This document shows positions 24,129 through 33,620 of a stretch of DNA of 64,000 nucleotides, in pieces. The notes beneath the pieces were generated by a model that saw nothing but the letters and a program-made list of their open reading frames with translations, was not told the origin of the DNA and ran no database searches. Numbering within the stretch: the stretch's first letter is position 1; every line of letters begins with the position of its first letter. The stretch covers positions 2,542,001 to 2,606,000 of the forward strand of contig VNWV01000006.1 in assembly GCA_009801085.1 (NCBI GenBank). Reading direction: 5' to 3'. The translations under genes and the position numbers were made by a program. The DNA comes from Lasiodiplodia sp. COLG20 (taxonomy: Eukaryota; Ascomycota; Dothideomycetes; Botryosphaeriales; Botryosphaeriaceae).

Positions 24129-25802
24129 TCAGTCGGTTTGTGCTGCCGCATGCGGCCAAGTGTGCAGAATATCACCAATCAGCCTCGACGTAATCTTCTT
24201 CCTTCCGTCAGCACCGTACCGCACCTCCATGTCGTCTTCCCAGCCCTCCTCATCAATGAAATCCTTCACTAACACTTCAATGCCATGCGCCTCCAACGCC
24301 TTTTTCACTTTTTGTAACAAAGGAAAATCGTCTTCATCGACAACGACCAATTTCACGAACTTGAGATTTGGCAGCCTCTCGGCACAATGCTGGGTGAACT
24401 CATCCAGAAAAGGAAGGAGGAACGTGACATCTTCCTCTAAGCCCATGCAGTCGATCGTTAGACGCTCCAAGCTGGAGGGGAAGACGTCGGTCAGGGCGGT
24501 GTAGTCGAGATCGGTGATGAAGGCGGGCCAATGCTGGCCGTCGAAGTTTTGCCAATCGAGCAGCGGCGAGCCGAGCAACAGGTGGCCCGGAACCTCGAGC
24601 TCGGTGAGGCGAGAAAAGTCCTTGAAGGAGCCGATGGGCGGCAGGTACTCGTTATCGATGGCGAGCGATTCAAAGTAGTTGGCCTTGAGCACGACGTCCA
24701 GGCGGATCGTTTCGAGCGTATCTTTGCGGACGCGAAGAGCGCGCATGAAGTCTGGGAACTCGTGCATAGAGTCGACGGGCGGCGGACCGCCCCAGCTGTA
24801 TATGAAGGTCTTGGGCGCCTTGCAGGCGGTGAGCAGCTTGTGAATGAACTCGTTAGTGACGGATGAGGCGTCGAGGTTGATGGTGGTGATGTTGGAGCTG
24901 TTCTCTTTGGGGTGCCAGTTGATGCCGCATGCGCTCTCGCCGGACCAGGCCGATCTGACCATGATCTCGCGGAGGTTTGGCAGGGTGACGAAGTCGGATA
25001 TGAAGACGGGGTTGTATCCATAATCCATGCCGCCGTAGCTCGTCTCGATTGTCTTGATGTTTGCGAAGGGACCAACAGGCCCGTGCTGCAACATGTTGAA
25101 GGAGCTCTGGCGCAGCAACCGAAACATCCAGTTGTAGTCCTCGACAAACCTCTCGTCCAGACAGACGTTCAAGTAGGTCAGATTCGGCATCAAACTCAGA
25201 GCCAGGGCGATCTGCGCCTCGCATCGACCTGTGCGTAATGCTCCGACGAATGACCGGCTCATCTCGATATTGACGTCGGCTGCAGCCTCCAAGATTTCCG
25301 GATACTGCGCGGCCAATTTTTGCTTGGGGTCTTCAAACTCGTGTCTGAGGTGGACCTCCTTCACAGCTGCGGCGAGGTCCTTCCGGCGGATTAGGGTGCG
25401 CAAGAAGTCGAATCGCCTGAAGGGGTGGTTCAAGCAATTGATGACCTCGTACAACAGCGGCTGAGCAACGCGACACAGACTCTTGCATGAATGGCAGATA
25501 TTTCGCAAAACATCGCAGCGCTGTTGGAACAGGACTAGCCTGTCTTCGTACCAAAAGACCTGTTCTTCCAGAGGGCCATAGAGAAAACCCGCCAGCCGGA
25601 AATGCTGGAAAACCATCAAGAGCAACTCATCGGGGAGGTCAACAAGCGACGTTTTGCGGGTCGATACCGAAGTAGGGCTGTTCTTCTTGTCTTTGGGAGA
25701 TCGGCGAGGAGCCGTCTTCTCGGTAGCCGCGCGTTTCCTGCTCGTGCCGTTGGCGGCAGCGGAATCTTGTAGCCTCGTCGAGGCGCGCCTTTTGGTAGGC
25801 AT
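24129..25802 (-). CDS. F-box/LRR-like protein 1
   Basis: A single-exon F-box protein of 557 residues from the ATG at 25802 (MPTKRRASTRLQDS). The frame is open to an upstream ATG at 25928 (599 residues), but that extension is basic and low in complexity. A basic tail is followed by the F-box (TSLVDLPDELLLMVFQHF, then CKSLCRVAQPLLYEVI). A long region of LRR-like hydrophobic repeats comes next (ALALSLMPNLTYLNV, FISDFVTLPNLREIMV, SSLERLTIDCMGLE). F-box proteins link substrates to SCF ubiquitin ligases; the substrate is unknown. Segments such as YNPVFISDFVTLPNLREI resemble FNPLFIQDFVGLPSLKTI in the gene at 56722, suggesting paralogues. The stop codon touches hairpin H3, and hairpins H4 and H5 lie just upstream of the start. 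Confidence 0.83.
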   Translation of the reverse strand: MPTKRRASTRLQDSAAANGTSRKRAATEKTAPRRSPKDKKNSPTSVSTRKTSLVDLPDELLLMVFQHFRLAGFLYGPLEEQVFWYEDRLVLFQQRCDVLRNICHSCKSLCRVAQPLLYEVINCLNHPFRRFDFLRTLIRRKDLAAAVKEVHLRHEFEDPKQKLAAQYPEILEAAADVNIEMSRSFVGALRTGRCEAQIALALSLMPNLTYLNVCLDERFVEDYNWMFRLLRQSSFNMLQHGPVGPFANIKTIETSYGGMDYGYNPVFISDFVTLPNLREIMVRSAWSGESACGINWHPKENSSNITTINLDASSVTNEFIHKLLTACKAPKTFIYSWGGPPPVDSMHEFPDFMRALRVRKDTLETIRLDVVLKANYFESLAIDNEYLPPIGSFKDFSRLTELEVPGHLLLGSPLLDWQNFDGQHWPAFITDLDYTALTDVFPSSLERLTIDCMGLEEDVTFLLPFLDEFTQHCAERLPNLKFVKLVVVDEDDFPLLQKVKKALEAHGIEVLVKDFIDEEGWEDDMEVRYGADGRKKITSRLIGDILHTWPHAAAQTD

Positions 25803-25980
25803 AGCTTGCACGTACAGCGGAGGGGAGGTAGGCGAGCGTCCGACAGGTGCACGAGAAAGCTGTCGAGGGACGAGATGATCGCGAAAAGCGCAGGCGCGCA
25901 AACGGGCCTGCGCACGAGCCACCTTCATTTGATTACTGTGTAACGCCCACCCACGGCTCCTTAAATATAAAACAACACAT

Positions 25981-26061
25981 GGGTACTTGAAGCTATAGTC
26001 CGGACGTCTATGTCAAATATTTAATTCGACATTCTCGTCCGGACGATAGCTTCAACTACCC
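25981..26061. repeat. Hairpin element H4
   Basis: An 81-bp inverted repeat: GGGTACTTGAAGCTATAGTCC then GGACGTCTATGTCAAA on the left, TTCTCGTCCGGACG then ATAGCTTCAACTACCC on the right. Its central sequence is nearly identical to the reverse complement of H5. Confidence 0.92.
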
Positions 26062-26106
26062 ATGAAATACCGGAAATTATTTTTTGTTTAAAATGAAAGC
26101 ACCCTT

Positions 26107-26187
26107 GGGTAGATGAAGCTATCGTCCGGACGTGAATGTCGAATTAAATATTTGACATAGACGTCCGGACAATAGCTTCAGCTACCC
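26107..26187. repeat. Hairpin element H5
   Basis: An 81-bp inverted repeat with GGGTAGATGAAGCTATCG plus TCCGGACG on the left and ACGTCCGGACAATAGC plus TTCAGCTACCC on the right. It lies in opposite orientation to H4, 45 bases away. Confidence 0.92.
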
Positions 26188-26254
26188 ACCTATGTTATTT
26201 TTCTAAGGCAGAGCTGGGGCATAGTTACGCTATGTTCTAGAACCCTGCTATTCT

Positions 26255-27577
26255 TCACGCTAGCCATCGGCTGTAGCACCCCTCTGTATGTAAAACTCGG
26301 TTTTGAGCCCCTCGATGACTTCCCAGTTTGCTGTGCCATCTTTCGTCCCTGTAGAACCTAGAAAGCTTCAGAAAAGCCCTTCGGTATATTCGTCCCAGTA
26401 CTCCTCGAGATCGGCATCCAGGGTCTGAAATGGTTTCATCGTCGCTCTGAGCGTCCCATCCGATATCTTCCATGCCGTCGGCGTCCTGATCTTCGATCCA
26501 CCGGGCCCATTCGGGCCTCGTTTCCTCAAGCATTTTGTAATATTCGGGCGAACGCATCGTCTTCGTGTCCGGCGGCCACTTGGTATTCTTTTTCCCGTTC
26601 CACAGAATGGATCCGACCAGCAGCCTCATCCTCTCCATGCACCGAAGGTCCAAGCAGCCATCGGACCGGTCCAAGGTGTCCTCGTTGACGAGGAGGACGA
26701 TCTCTTCAAGCGAGTCTTTGTGTTGGGCAAACAGCCTTGTCCAGCTTTCCAGATCGGAGAAAGGGCTCGGAGTCTTCGGGTCGACCAGCTCGGTGTCGAT
26801 CTCAAGGAGGAAGCATTTCAGTCGGCGGGGGATGGATAAGATCTTGTGGAGAACGTCGACTGAGGCGAATGAGTGCCGCAGCCGGAAGACCTCCAGCGGG
26901 GTCGACTTTTGAAAAGCTGCGTAGTGGAGAGCATCGGGAATGGCGGTGTTAGTGGTGAGGTCGCAGCCGTGAAGGGTTATCTCGCGGAGGGTGGGACTCA
27001 GAAACATGTGGAGTAGGTCCGAGCCGAGGGCCCATTCAGGCCAGCCCACGAGCATCCTGAAATACAGGCGCAGAGTGGTTAATTTGGTGTGAATGCGCTC
27101 AGCCGGTGGGGTACGCAGACTCGCTCGGCGAAGCATGTCGAAGAGATCAAGCTGGTGGAATAGGATGTCATCCATCTTGAGATAGGTGAAAGCGGCTATG
27201 TGTTCTTGGTAGCAATAGTGAGAGGCAAGGTTGAGCTTCTCCAGATTGGGGCAATCTATCAGTAGTGGGCATAACATCATCGACGTCCAGCTGTAACGGC
27301 GACTAGCGATGGTAGTGCCCGTTCCCGATGAGTTGATGGAGACATTATGCACGTGGTTCCGGCGACCAGGTCGGAGCCGCACAGCCAAGGCGAATCTTTT
27401 GGCTTCATCATGAGATGAGATGCTCACAATCCGGTATAGCACCCTTTCGGCAACCTCGTTGAAAAGCCGTGATACGCAGCAGCACGAACGGAGGTCTGTG
27501 ACATTTTTGACGTGTTGGAGAATCAAGTCGAGAATCTCCGGAGGCAGCTGGGCGAGAGTGCGAGTGGGGCGACCCAT
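26255..27577 (-). CDS. F-box protein 2, probable altered C-terminus
   Basis: A single-exon F-box protein of 440 residues as read. The F-box is at the N-terminus (LAQLPPEILDLILQHVKNVTD, then CCCVSRLFNEVAERVLYRIV), followed by LRR-like segments (LLIDCPNLEKLNLASHY, LSPTLREITLHGC). The last 45 or so residues change from acidic to arginine-rich after DDETISDPG. A shift of one base near 26425 would instead give an acidic tail ending EEYWDEYTEGLF with a stop at 26368-26370. This suggests a frameshift in the genomic copy or an assembly error. As it stands, the frame reads into the inverted-end sequence of the repeat family, which encodes the last residues (SRWLA) and supplies the stop. Confidence 0.72.
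   Translation of the reverse strand: MGRPTRTLAQLPPEILDLILQHVKNVTDLRSCCCVSRLFNEVAERVLYRIVSISSHDEAKRFALAVRLRPGRRNHVHNVSINSSGTGTTIASRRYSWTSMMLCPLLIDCPNLEKLNLASHYCYQEHIAAFTYLKMDDILFHQLDLFDMLRRASLRTPPAERIHTKLTTLRLYFRMLVGWPEWALGSDLLHMFLSPTLREITLHGCDLTTNTAIPDALHYAAFQKSTPLEVFRLRHSFASVDVLHKILSIPRRLKCFLLEIDTELVDPKTPSPFSDLESWTRLFAQHKDSLEEIVLLVNEDTLDRSDGCLDLRCMERMRLLVGSILWNGKKNTKWPPDTKTMRSPEYYKMLEETRPEWARWIEDQDADGMEDIGWDAQSDDETISDPGCRSRGVLGRIYRRAFLKLSRFYRDERWHSKLGSHRGAQNRVLHTEGCYSRWLA
26259..26273. repeat. Inverted-end copy of the hairpin family
   Basis: CGCTAGCCATCGGCT, identical to the right end of the 211-bp unit at 23881-23895. It overlaps the 3' end of F-box gene 2. Confidence 0.75.
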
Positions 27578-28675
27578 GCTTTGTGATATTGCAGACAGAA
27601 GGGTTGAGATGTCGCAACAGCAGGATCAACCCACAAGGCTATCGACGGTCTCCAAGCAACCGATCCCTCGGTAGATTGTGATGCAACAAGAGTTGAATCG
27701 TGGTGTTTGTTGCGACTCAGCCGCAGCCAAACAAATAAGCGCCCTCGCACAGCCGGCCCGAGCTTGCCGAGTTTTTCATGCCTGAGGCACCAACGCCGTC
27801 AAGCATGCAACACGCTGGACTGCAAAATAGTTGAGCTTGCAATGCTCAATAATGCTCTTCCTTCGGGGGCACCTGAGGTTAATGTCCGGATTTATTTGTG
27901 CAATTTTATAATTGACATCTGCGTCCGGATGTTAGCTTCAACTACCCGCTTATGAAGAAGAATTCAACACTCATGCGAAAAGCAGTGGCTAAGATCTCAA
28001 CAAATAGCCTTTCAAGCAGTGCTGTGTCGAGATTATCGGGCGCAAGCTCTAGCAGAATTTGGATTATTGGAGCACATTCTTCGCAAAATAACTTGGCCGT
28101 AAGAGACTTATTCTACTTTGATGCGGCTCTCATTCCGCCAGGCGTCGGAAGTGAACCGAAGAAGTCGGCGCTTGCTTTCCCTTCGGCGACCAGATCAGTT
28201 GGCGAGAAAAGCAGTTGCGTCACGCAGCACCCAGCGGCAATTGAACAGGCCAATCAAAGGCTCGTCCCCAGCTTTCCCCGCCGCCCTCCCACCCTTCCCC
28301 GCATCAATCAACCGTGCAGCCGTGGGGATTAGTGCAAGAAAAGTGGGAACACCCACCGAACACCTCTTTTTTTCCGCCCGTCATCATGCTCGGCTTGCCG
28401 AAACAATGCTACACCGAGCATGCATCGCAGCCGCTGATCCACTTGGCAATGCTACTGCAGCATGCCCCGGCTTTCCCTCCGGCAAGGGAAGACCAACATC
28501 TTTAAAGAGGACCGCCATCGCTGAGCTCGCGTGCGCCTACTCTGTTTTTCTCCATTTTCTCACGATACCAAGGCCCGGTTGTGGCTTCGGCTTGACTCGC
28601 CACCATACCCGCCGAGACATCTTCGCCCGCGCTTGGTGAAGCTTGTCATTTGCACATCACATCAAACTGCCCACG
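27578..28675. other. Intergenic with degenerate hairpin H6
   Basis: About 1.1 kb divergent region between F-box 2 and the MFS gene. It holds hairpin H6, and no convincing gene. Confidence 0.5.
27867..27947. repeat. Hairpin element H6 (left arm decayed)
   Basis: The right arm is well kept (GCGTCCGGATGTTAGC then TTCAACTACCC). The left arm is reduced to CACCTGAGGTTAATGTCCGG. The centre is AT-rich as in the other copies. Confidence 0.72.
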
Positions 28676-30503
28676 ATGCGCTTCTCCAAAAACCCACCAG
28701 CCGACGACCCGGCGACGCCATCATCCAGCGATGCGCCCAACAACGATAATGCCAAAGACAGCGCCATTCATCAAGAAGTCATTTCTCCCACGTCCACTGC
28801 AACCGCAAGCAAATGGAAATTTTCACGCGGTGATGGAGATACTGCCGCGGCACTGTTCAGCGAGCCCGGCGAGATACACGAGCCATACGACCCAGAGGAA
28901 GAGAAACGCCTGGTGCGCAAAATCGATTACATGATCCTGCCGTATCTGGCCGTCTGCTACGCCTTTTTCTACATCGATAAAACTACCTTGTCCTATGCGG
29001 CCATCTTCGGAATCAGGGAAGATCTGAATCTGGTGGGGACGCAGTACAATTGGCTCTCCAGTACGACGACCCGTCTAGCACAACCGCCATAACCGCATTG
29101 TTGACAATTGGGGCAGGTATTTTCTACTTCGGTTTCCTGGCCTGGGCCTTCCCGACCAACTTCATGTTGCAGAGATTTCCTGTGGGAAAATACCTTGGTT
29201 TCAACATCTTCCTCTGGGGTGTGCTCTTGATGGCTCAGGCGGGCGCAAATGTAAGGCGTTTATATCTCGTGCAACCGTCTTACCGCTAACCATGACGCAG
29301 AACTTCACAACTTTGGCAGTCCTCCGGGCCCTTTCAGGAGCTGCCGAAGCTTGCGCTGATCCCGCCTTCATGCTGATTACATGCATGTGGTATACGCGTC
29401 GCCAACAACCAGTTCGGATTGGTCTATGGTACACTGCAAATGGCATCGGTATTGCACTGGGCGGTCTCCTTGGTTATGGCATCGGACAGATCAGAGGCGC
29501 TCTGCCATCCTGGAAGTACGAATTCTTGATCATCGGAGGCAAGTCACCAACCACGTACCCAAAATACGATCTACTGTTAACCCACCGACAGCTCTCTGCA
29601 GCGCATGGGGAATCGTCATGTTCATCTTCCTACCAGACAGCCCCGTCACCGCGCCCATGCTCAGCCAGCGCGAGAAGCGCCTGGCCGTCGAGCGCCTGCG
29701 CGAAAACCAAACGGGCGTCGAAAACAAGCACTTCAAAGCCTACCAAGTGGCCGAAGCCTTCAAAGACCCCAAGACGTACATCTTCTTCATCATCGGCCTC
29801 ATCGCCAACACGCCCAACGGCGGCATCTCCAACTTCGGCACCATCATCATCAAGGGCTTCGGCTACTCGACCTTAGTAACAACTCTACTGCAGATGCCGT
29901 ACGGCTTCCTGATCGCGCTGAGCATCCTGTCCTGCGTCTACCTGAACGACTACTACGCCGCCAAGCTGAAGCGCAACACGCGCTGCTGGTTCATCATCCT
30001 CTACCTGATCCCCAACATAGCCGGCACCTTCGGCCTGCGCTACGTGCCGCAGGAGCACCACGTCGGCCGCTTGTGGTGCTACTACCTCACCGGCCCTTAC
30101 AACGCCGCCTTCGTCCTCATCCTGTCCATCACCATTGGCAACACCGCTGGCCATACCAAGAAGGTCGTTACGAACGCCTGTCTTTTCTGTGAGTCCTTAC
30201 TTTCCAGTTCTCTGAAAATGGCTGCTAACAGACATCACAGTGGGCTACTGCGCGGGAAACATTGCTGGCCCGTTTTTCTTCAAGACGGAGCAGCAGCCGA
30301 CTTATCCGCTGGGAATATGGGCCATGATTGTCTGCCACCTACTTGAAGTGGTGTTGGTTCTGATCCTTAGGACGATGCTGAGCTTGGAGAACAAGAAGCG
30401 GGATCGGAAGTTTGGGGAGGGCACGGCGGCGGTGGATTTGGATGCCACTGCGTTTGGTGATCTGACGGACTGGGAGAATGAGAACTTCAGATACGTGTAC
30501 TGA
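28676..30503 (+). CDS. MFS transporter, allantoate/pantothenate (Dal5) type
   Basis: A 538-residue anion:cation symporter-family MFS carrier from five exons: 28676-29060, 29117-29250, 29301-29538, 29592-30188 and 30241-30503. Typical features in order: KIDYMILPYLAVCYAFFYID, a YAAIFGIREDLNL start of helix 2, WAFPTNFMLQRFPVGKYLG, ITCMWYTRRQQPVRIGLWY, the central loop LSQREKRLAVERLRENQTG, then FKDPKTYIFF and NTAGHTKKVVTNA, with a final SLENKKRDRKFGEG. Substrates of the family include allantoate, ureidosuccinate and vitamins; the exact one is not readable. The third intron is a GC-AG intron (29539-29591, donor GCAAGT). A TTG-led extension of the frame upstream of 28676 is not a likely start. Confidence 0.9.
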
Positions 30504-30818
30504 TACTCGCCAGACGAAGGATTGCTTTAGGAAGAAATAATATTTTTTGATTCTGTCTATCGGAACCTTTTTCCCTCAGTGACATGTCAACTGTTTTTCT
30601 CGTCACCTAATGCTCTGCGCAGCAAGCACTGCTATCAATCTGATTATCCCGCTTAAATCCCAGAAACACCTGTCAGGATACCGTATACCGTGATTTTCCA
30701 TGAGCAAACCCATGTCCGCAAGTACGCCTTGTGCCCAATAACAAAAGAAAGCCAGGGTGTGTGCCCATCAGTGCACTGGTCCTCAGCACACCAGCCCTTT
30801 TCGGACTTTGAGGATCCC
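30504..30818. other. Convergent 3' intergenic region
   Basis: 315 bases between converging genes. Nothing else is seen. Confidence 0.5.
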
Positions 30819-31958
30819 TTAGCGAAGCTTGTTCGACACAGTAGCCGTGCTAGGACCATGGTGCTTGCCCATAGCCTCGACCTCCTTGTCAGTGAGAGCC
30901 CTCTCTCCGAGCCTCGCCTGCTCCATCCTCTCCTGCCTCTTGGCCCAACGCTCACGCTTCGTCGGCTTCTGCACCTTCTCCTTCTTCTTCTGCAACAGCT
31001 GCTCCGCATCCTTCTTCAGCTTCTCCTTCTCCTTCTCCTTCTCCTCCTCCTCCCTCCTCTCCTTCCTCTCCGCCCACTCCTTCCTCGCCCTCTCCCTCTC
31101 CTCCCACCTCGCCTGCCTCTGCGCCCTCTCCTCCTCCCTCGCCACCAACTTCCTCTCCACCTCAACCTCAACCGCCTTCTTGACCGGCGCCAGCGTCGGC
31201 TGGCTGCCGTACACGTACCTGTTGATCTTCAGCGTCTCCGGGTGCTCCTCCTCGTCCGTCAGCTCGGCGTAGGCGACGACGTGCAGCACGTGGCGCAGCA
31301 GCAGCGGCTCGCCCTCCTCGCCGAATGCGCGGTGCATGTAGACGAACTCGTCGCCCGTGACGTTGGCCGCACGGACGGCGTCCATGATGGCGCCACGCCA
31401 CGCGTAGCGCACGCAGCGCACGTCCAGCTTTTTCGCGGCGACGAAGCACTTGAGGTGGCGGAGGACGTAGGGCTCTGGGTAGGCGGGCGGCATGAACGCG
31501 GTGTCGGGGTTGATGGACGACGCGGTGGTGGTGGAGTTGTCGTCGCCGTTGCCGTTGTCGTCGTTGTGGTCGGGCATGCGGCAGGCGCTGACGAGCGCGG
31601 AGACGACGTACTTGATGGCGTTCGGGGTGAGCTGCGCGACGGTTCCGAGGTCGTAGATGGGCTGCTTGTTCTTCTGCTGCGGCTTGTTGTTGTTGTCGCG
31701 CGCAGAACGGAAGAAGCGCGCGGCCGCCGGGCTGAAGACGAGGAGCATGCGCTTCGGGACGTCCGAGATGAAGAAGGTCTGCGAGGTGTCGGCGTCGGTC
31801 CAGACGATGGTGAGCTTGTCGGTGTTGTCGACGAGCGCCTTCCGCTCCTGGGCAGGCATGCCGATGAGCGGCGACTTCAAGGTGGTGCGACCGCCAGCAC
31901 CATTGCCGGCAACGGCGGCGCGGGAATTGTTGGAAGTAGAGCTGGGCGTCGACGACAT
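30819..31958 (-). CDS. BTB/POZ-like protein with charged coiled-coil tail
   Basis: A 379-residue single-exon protein. The N-terminal two thirds have the pattern of a diverged BTB/POZ fold: a TFFISDVPKRMLLVFSPAAARFF strand-helix core, an inserted Asp/Asn-rich loop (PDHNDDNGNGDDNS), then YPEPYVLRHLKCFVAAKKLD followed by RYAWRGAIMDAVRAA, matching the 'xLxxYxxAxKLxxxxL' part of fungal BTB proteins. The last 130 residues are almost all Glu, Lys and Arg and would form a long charged helix. I do not recognise a named orthologue, and the BTB call is by pattern only. The 5' flank shows splice-like sites (GTACGTAGAC, CTTACAGTGC near 32080-32132) suggesting an untranslated first exon. Confidence 0.68.
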   Translation of the reverse strand: MSSTPSSTSNNSRAAVAGNGAGGRTTLKSPLIGMPAQERKALVDNTDKLTIVWTDADTSQTFFISDVPKRMLLVFSPAAARFFRSARDNNNKPQQKNKQPIYDLGTVAQLTPNAIKYVVSALVSACRMPDHNDDNGNGDDNSTTTASSINPDTAFMPPAYPEPYVLRHLKCFVAAKKLDVRCVRYAWRGAIMDAVRAANVTGDEFVYMHRAFGEEGEPLLLRHVLHVVAYAELTDEEEHPETLKINRYVYGSQPTLAPVKKAVEVEVERKLVAREEERAQRQARWEERERARKEWAERKERREEEEKEKEKEKLKKDAEQLLQKKKEKVQKPTKRERWAKRQERMEQARLGERALTDKEVEAMGKHHGPSTATVSNKLR

Positions 31959-33620
31959 TTCGGTATGGGTGGTTGGTTCACTGTGACAGCCTTGCGTTAG
32001 CAGGTGGAGAAGCAGTCAAGCTTAGCGTCGCTGCTGTAGAAGCGAAGAAGAGGCTATGTTTTTGAAGTCCTCATACCTAAGTACGTAGACAAGGCTCTGG
32101 GATGAGAAGAGATGAGAGCCGAAAACTTACAGTGCTTCGGGAGGTGAGGCAGTCAAGGTCAAGTGCGTATAGTACTGGAGGTTCGCAGGGCCGATCAAGG
32201 TGAAGTTGAAGAGGAGAGAAGAATGCCGCCGGTGGAAGAATCGGGGGCTTTTATGGGCGGAGTGCGTCTGCTCATGACGGTCCAACATGCGCCGGCCCGT
32301 CATGCGCCGGCGGTTGCTATGGGTGTTAACAGTGAATGATGCCTATATATGTCTGTGCACCTCTAGTAGAGTTACCGCCGGCGAATACCCATCGTGACTT
32401 TACTCCACCCAAATCTACATGTGGGCGGCAACCCTGATAACTTCCTCTCATTGTGGAAACGCGCTGGAAAGTACCATCGGATTTGATATCCGTCTCAACC
32501 TAGAATCAACAAAACTTTCTTTGCGGTTCCTAGATGCCTAGCAATTAGCATATGTGGTAGAGTTGTGTTTGCGTAAGCGTGGCAAGCAAATAGATATAGC
32601 TGCTTTTCGTAATAAACTGCCCAGAGACAACGTCATAAATTCATTTGGTCACCTTTACTTTTTCAGTACTTTTTTGTTAGCTACTGTGTGTAGTTTTACA
32701 GAGGGGTATCGTAGCTGAAGGCTAGCGTAAATTTGTTATCCGCCCATGTCATGGGTAGCTGAAGCTATCGTCCAGACGGGTATGTCGAATATTTAATTCC
32801 ACGTTCTCGTCCGGACGATAGCTTCAACTACCAACATATGTTGCTTTTTGGAAAGAAAGAGAGAGAGAGAGAGAAGTAACGAAAAGGCTGAAGCACAGGC
32901 ACATCCGAAGCCCTTGCTATTTTGTAAGATATCCTGCATGCCTCCTGAAGGCAGCATCAAAGCAGATGGAGAGAATTCAGCGCAATTTCACTCTCCATGC
33001 GTAAATTGGGTAGGTCCATGTTGCAGAAAAAAAAGGCCCATGTGTCCAAAGTCTAGTATTTCGCCATTAGTCAATGTCCACAAGGTGGGGATAGTAGAGT
33101 ACCATGTCAATCAATAATCAGCATAGCGGCATCGAGGATGTCATGTTGCGACCTTTGCCCAAGTCGATTTACATGCAATAACAGCTTCCGATATATTGCA
33201 GAGATCTCCAACCGTTTTGCGATTGCGCACCTGTTAGCCCGCCTAATTAGAAATGTAGATAGCGAAACGATATGCTGCAATAATAGCGTGCGTCCTACGT
33301 TAGATGTCCAGTGAATTGATCCGGTGTCATTGACAGCCCACGGCCCGCTCTGGTGTGGGATCGGAACAGCCAATTCCTGCCACCAAATTCCTTGAAGACA
33401 TCCATCCCCATCAATACCTCACGAGAATTCAATTTCCTAGAGCATCTTGAGATTGTGTTGATGATTCTTCGTCTTCGCCGGACTATTATCTACAGCGGCA
33501 TAAACCAGTCTAAGTCATAGCCCTCAGCTTTTCCGAGCAGAATTCACCCTTCAAGTCTCTCATTTCCCTATTCCATGCAACAGATCATCTGGTCGGTGGT
33601 ATAAAGCTTTCGCGGGGCGT
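31959..33620. other. Intergenic with hairpin H7 and a GA tract
   Basis: 1.66 kb. It has an end-like GCTAGCGTAAATTTG at 32721, hairpin H7 at 32753-32832, and a (GA)n tract at 32848-32876. The region is AT-rich, and no gene is seen. Confidence 0.5.
32753..32832. repeat. Hairpin element H7
   Basis: An 80-bp inverted repeat: GGGTAGCTGAAGCTATCG plus TCCAGACG on the left, CTCGTCCGGACGATAGC plus TTCAACTACC on the right. It is preceded by GCTAGCGTAAATTTGTT (32721) and followed by CATATGTTGCTTTTTGG, the two flank types seen at other copies. Confidence 0.92.

Larger units (their letters stand above)
25803..26254. other. F-box 1 upstream region with twin hairpins
   Basis: Contains an in-frame extension of F-box 1 up to 25928, a TATA-like AAATATAAAA (25963-25972) that could serve the minus-strand gene, hairpins H4 and H5, and an AT-rich linker between them. 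Confidence 0.5.

Noticed and set aside
23685..26273. CRISPR-like array from repeated short palindromes
   Set aside because: Spacing is irregular, the DNA is eukaryotic, and the copies are inverted repeats with varied centres rather than direct repeats with spacers.
30690..32000. 436-codon plus-strand frame rich in Leu and Pro
   Set aside because: Antisense of the charged tail of the BTB-like protein; low complexity.
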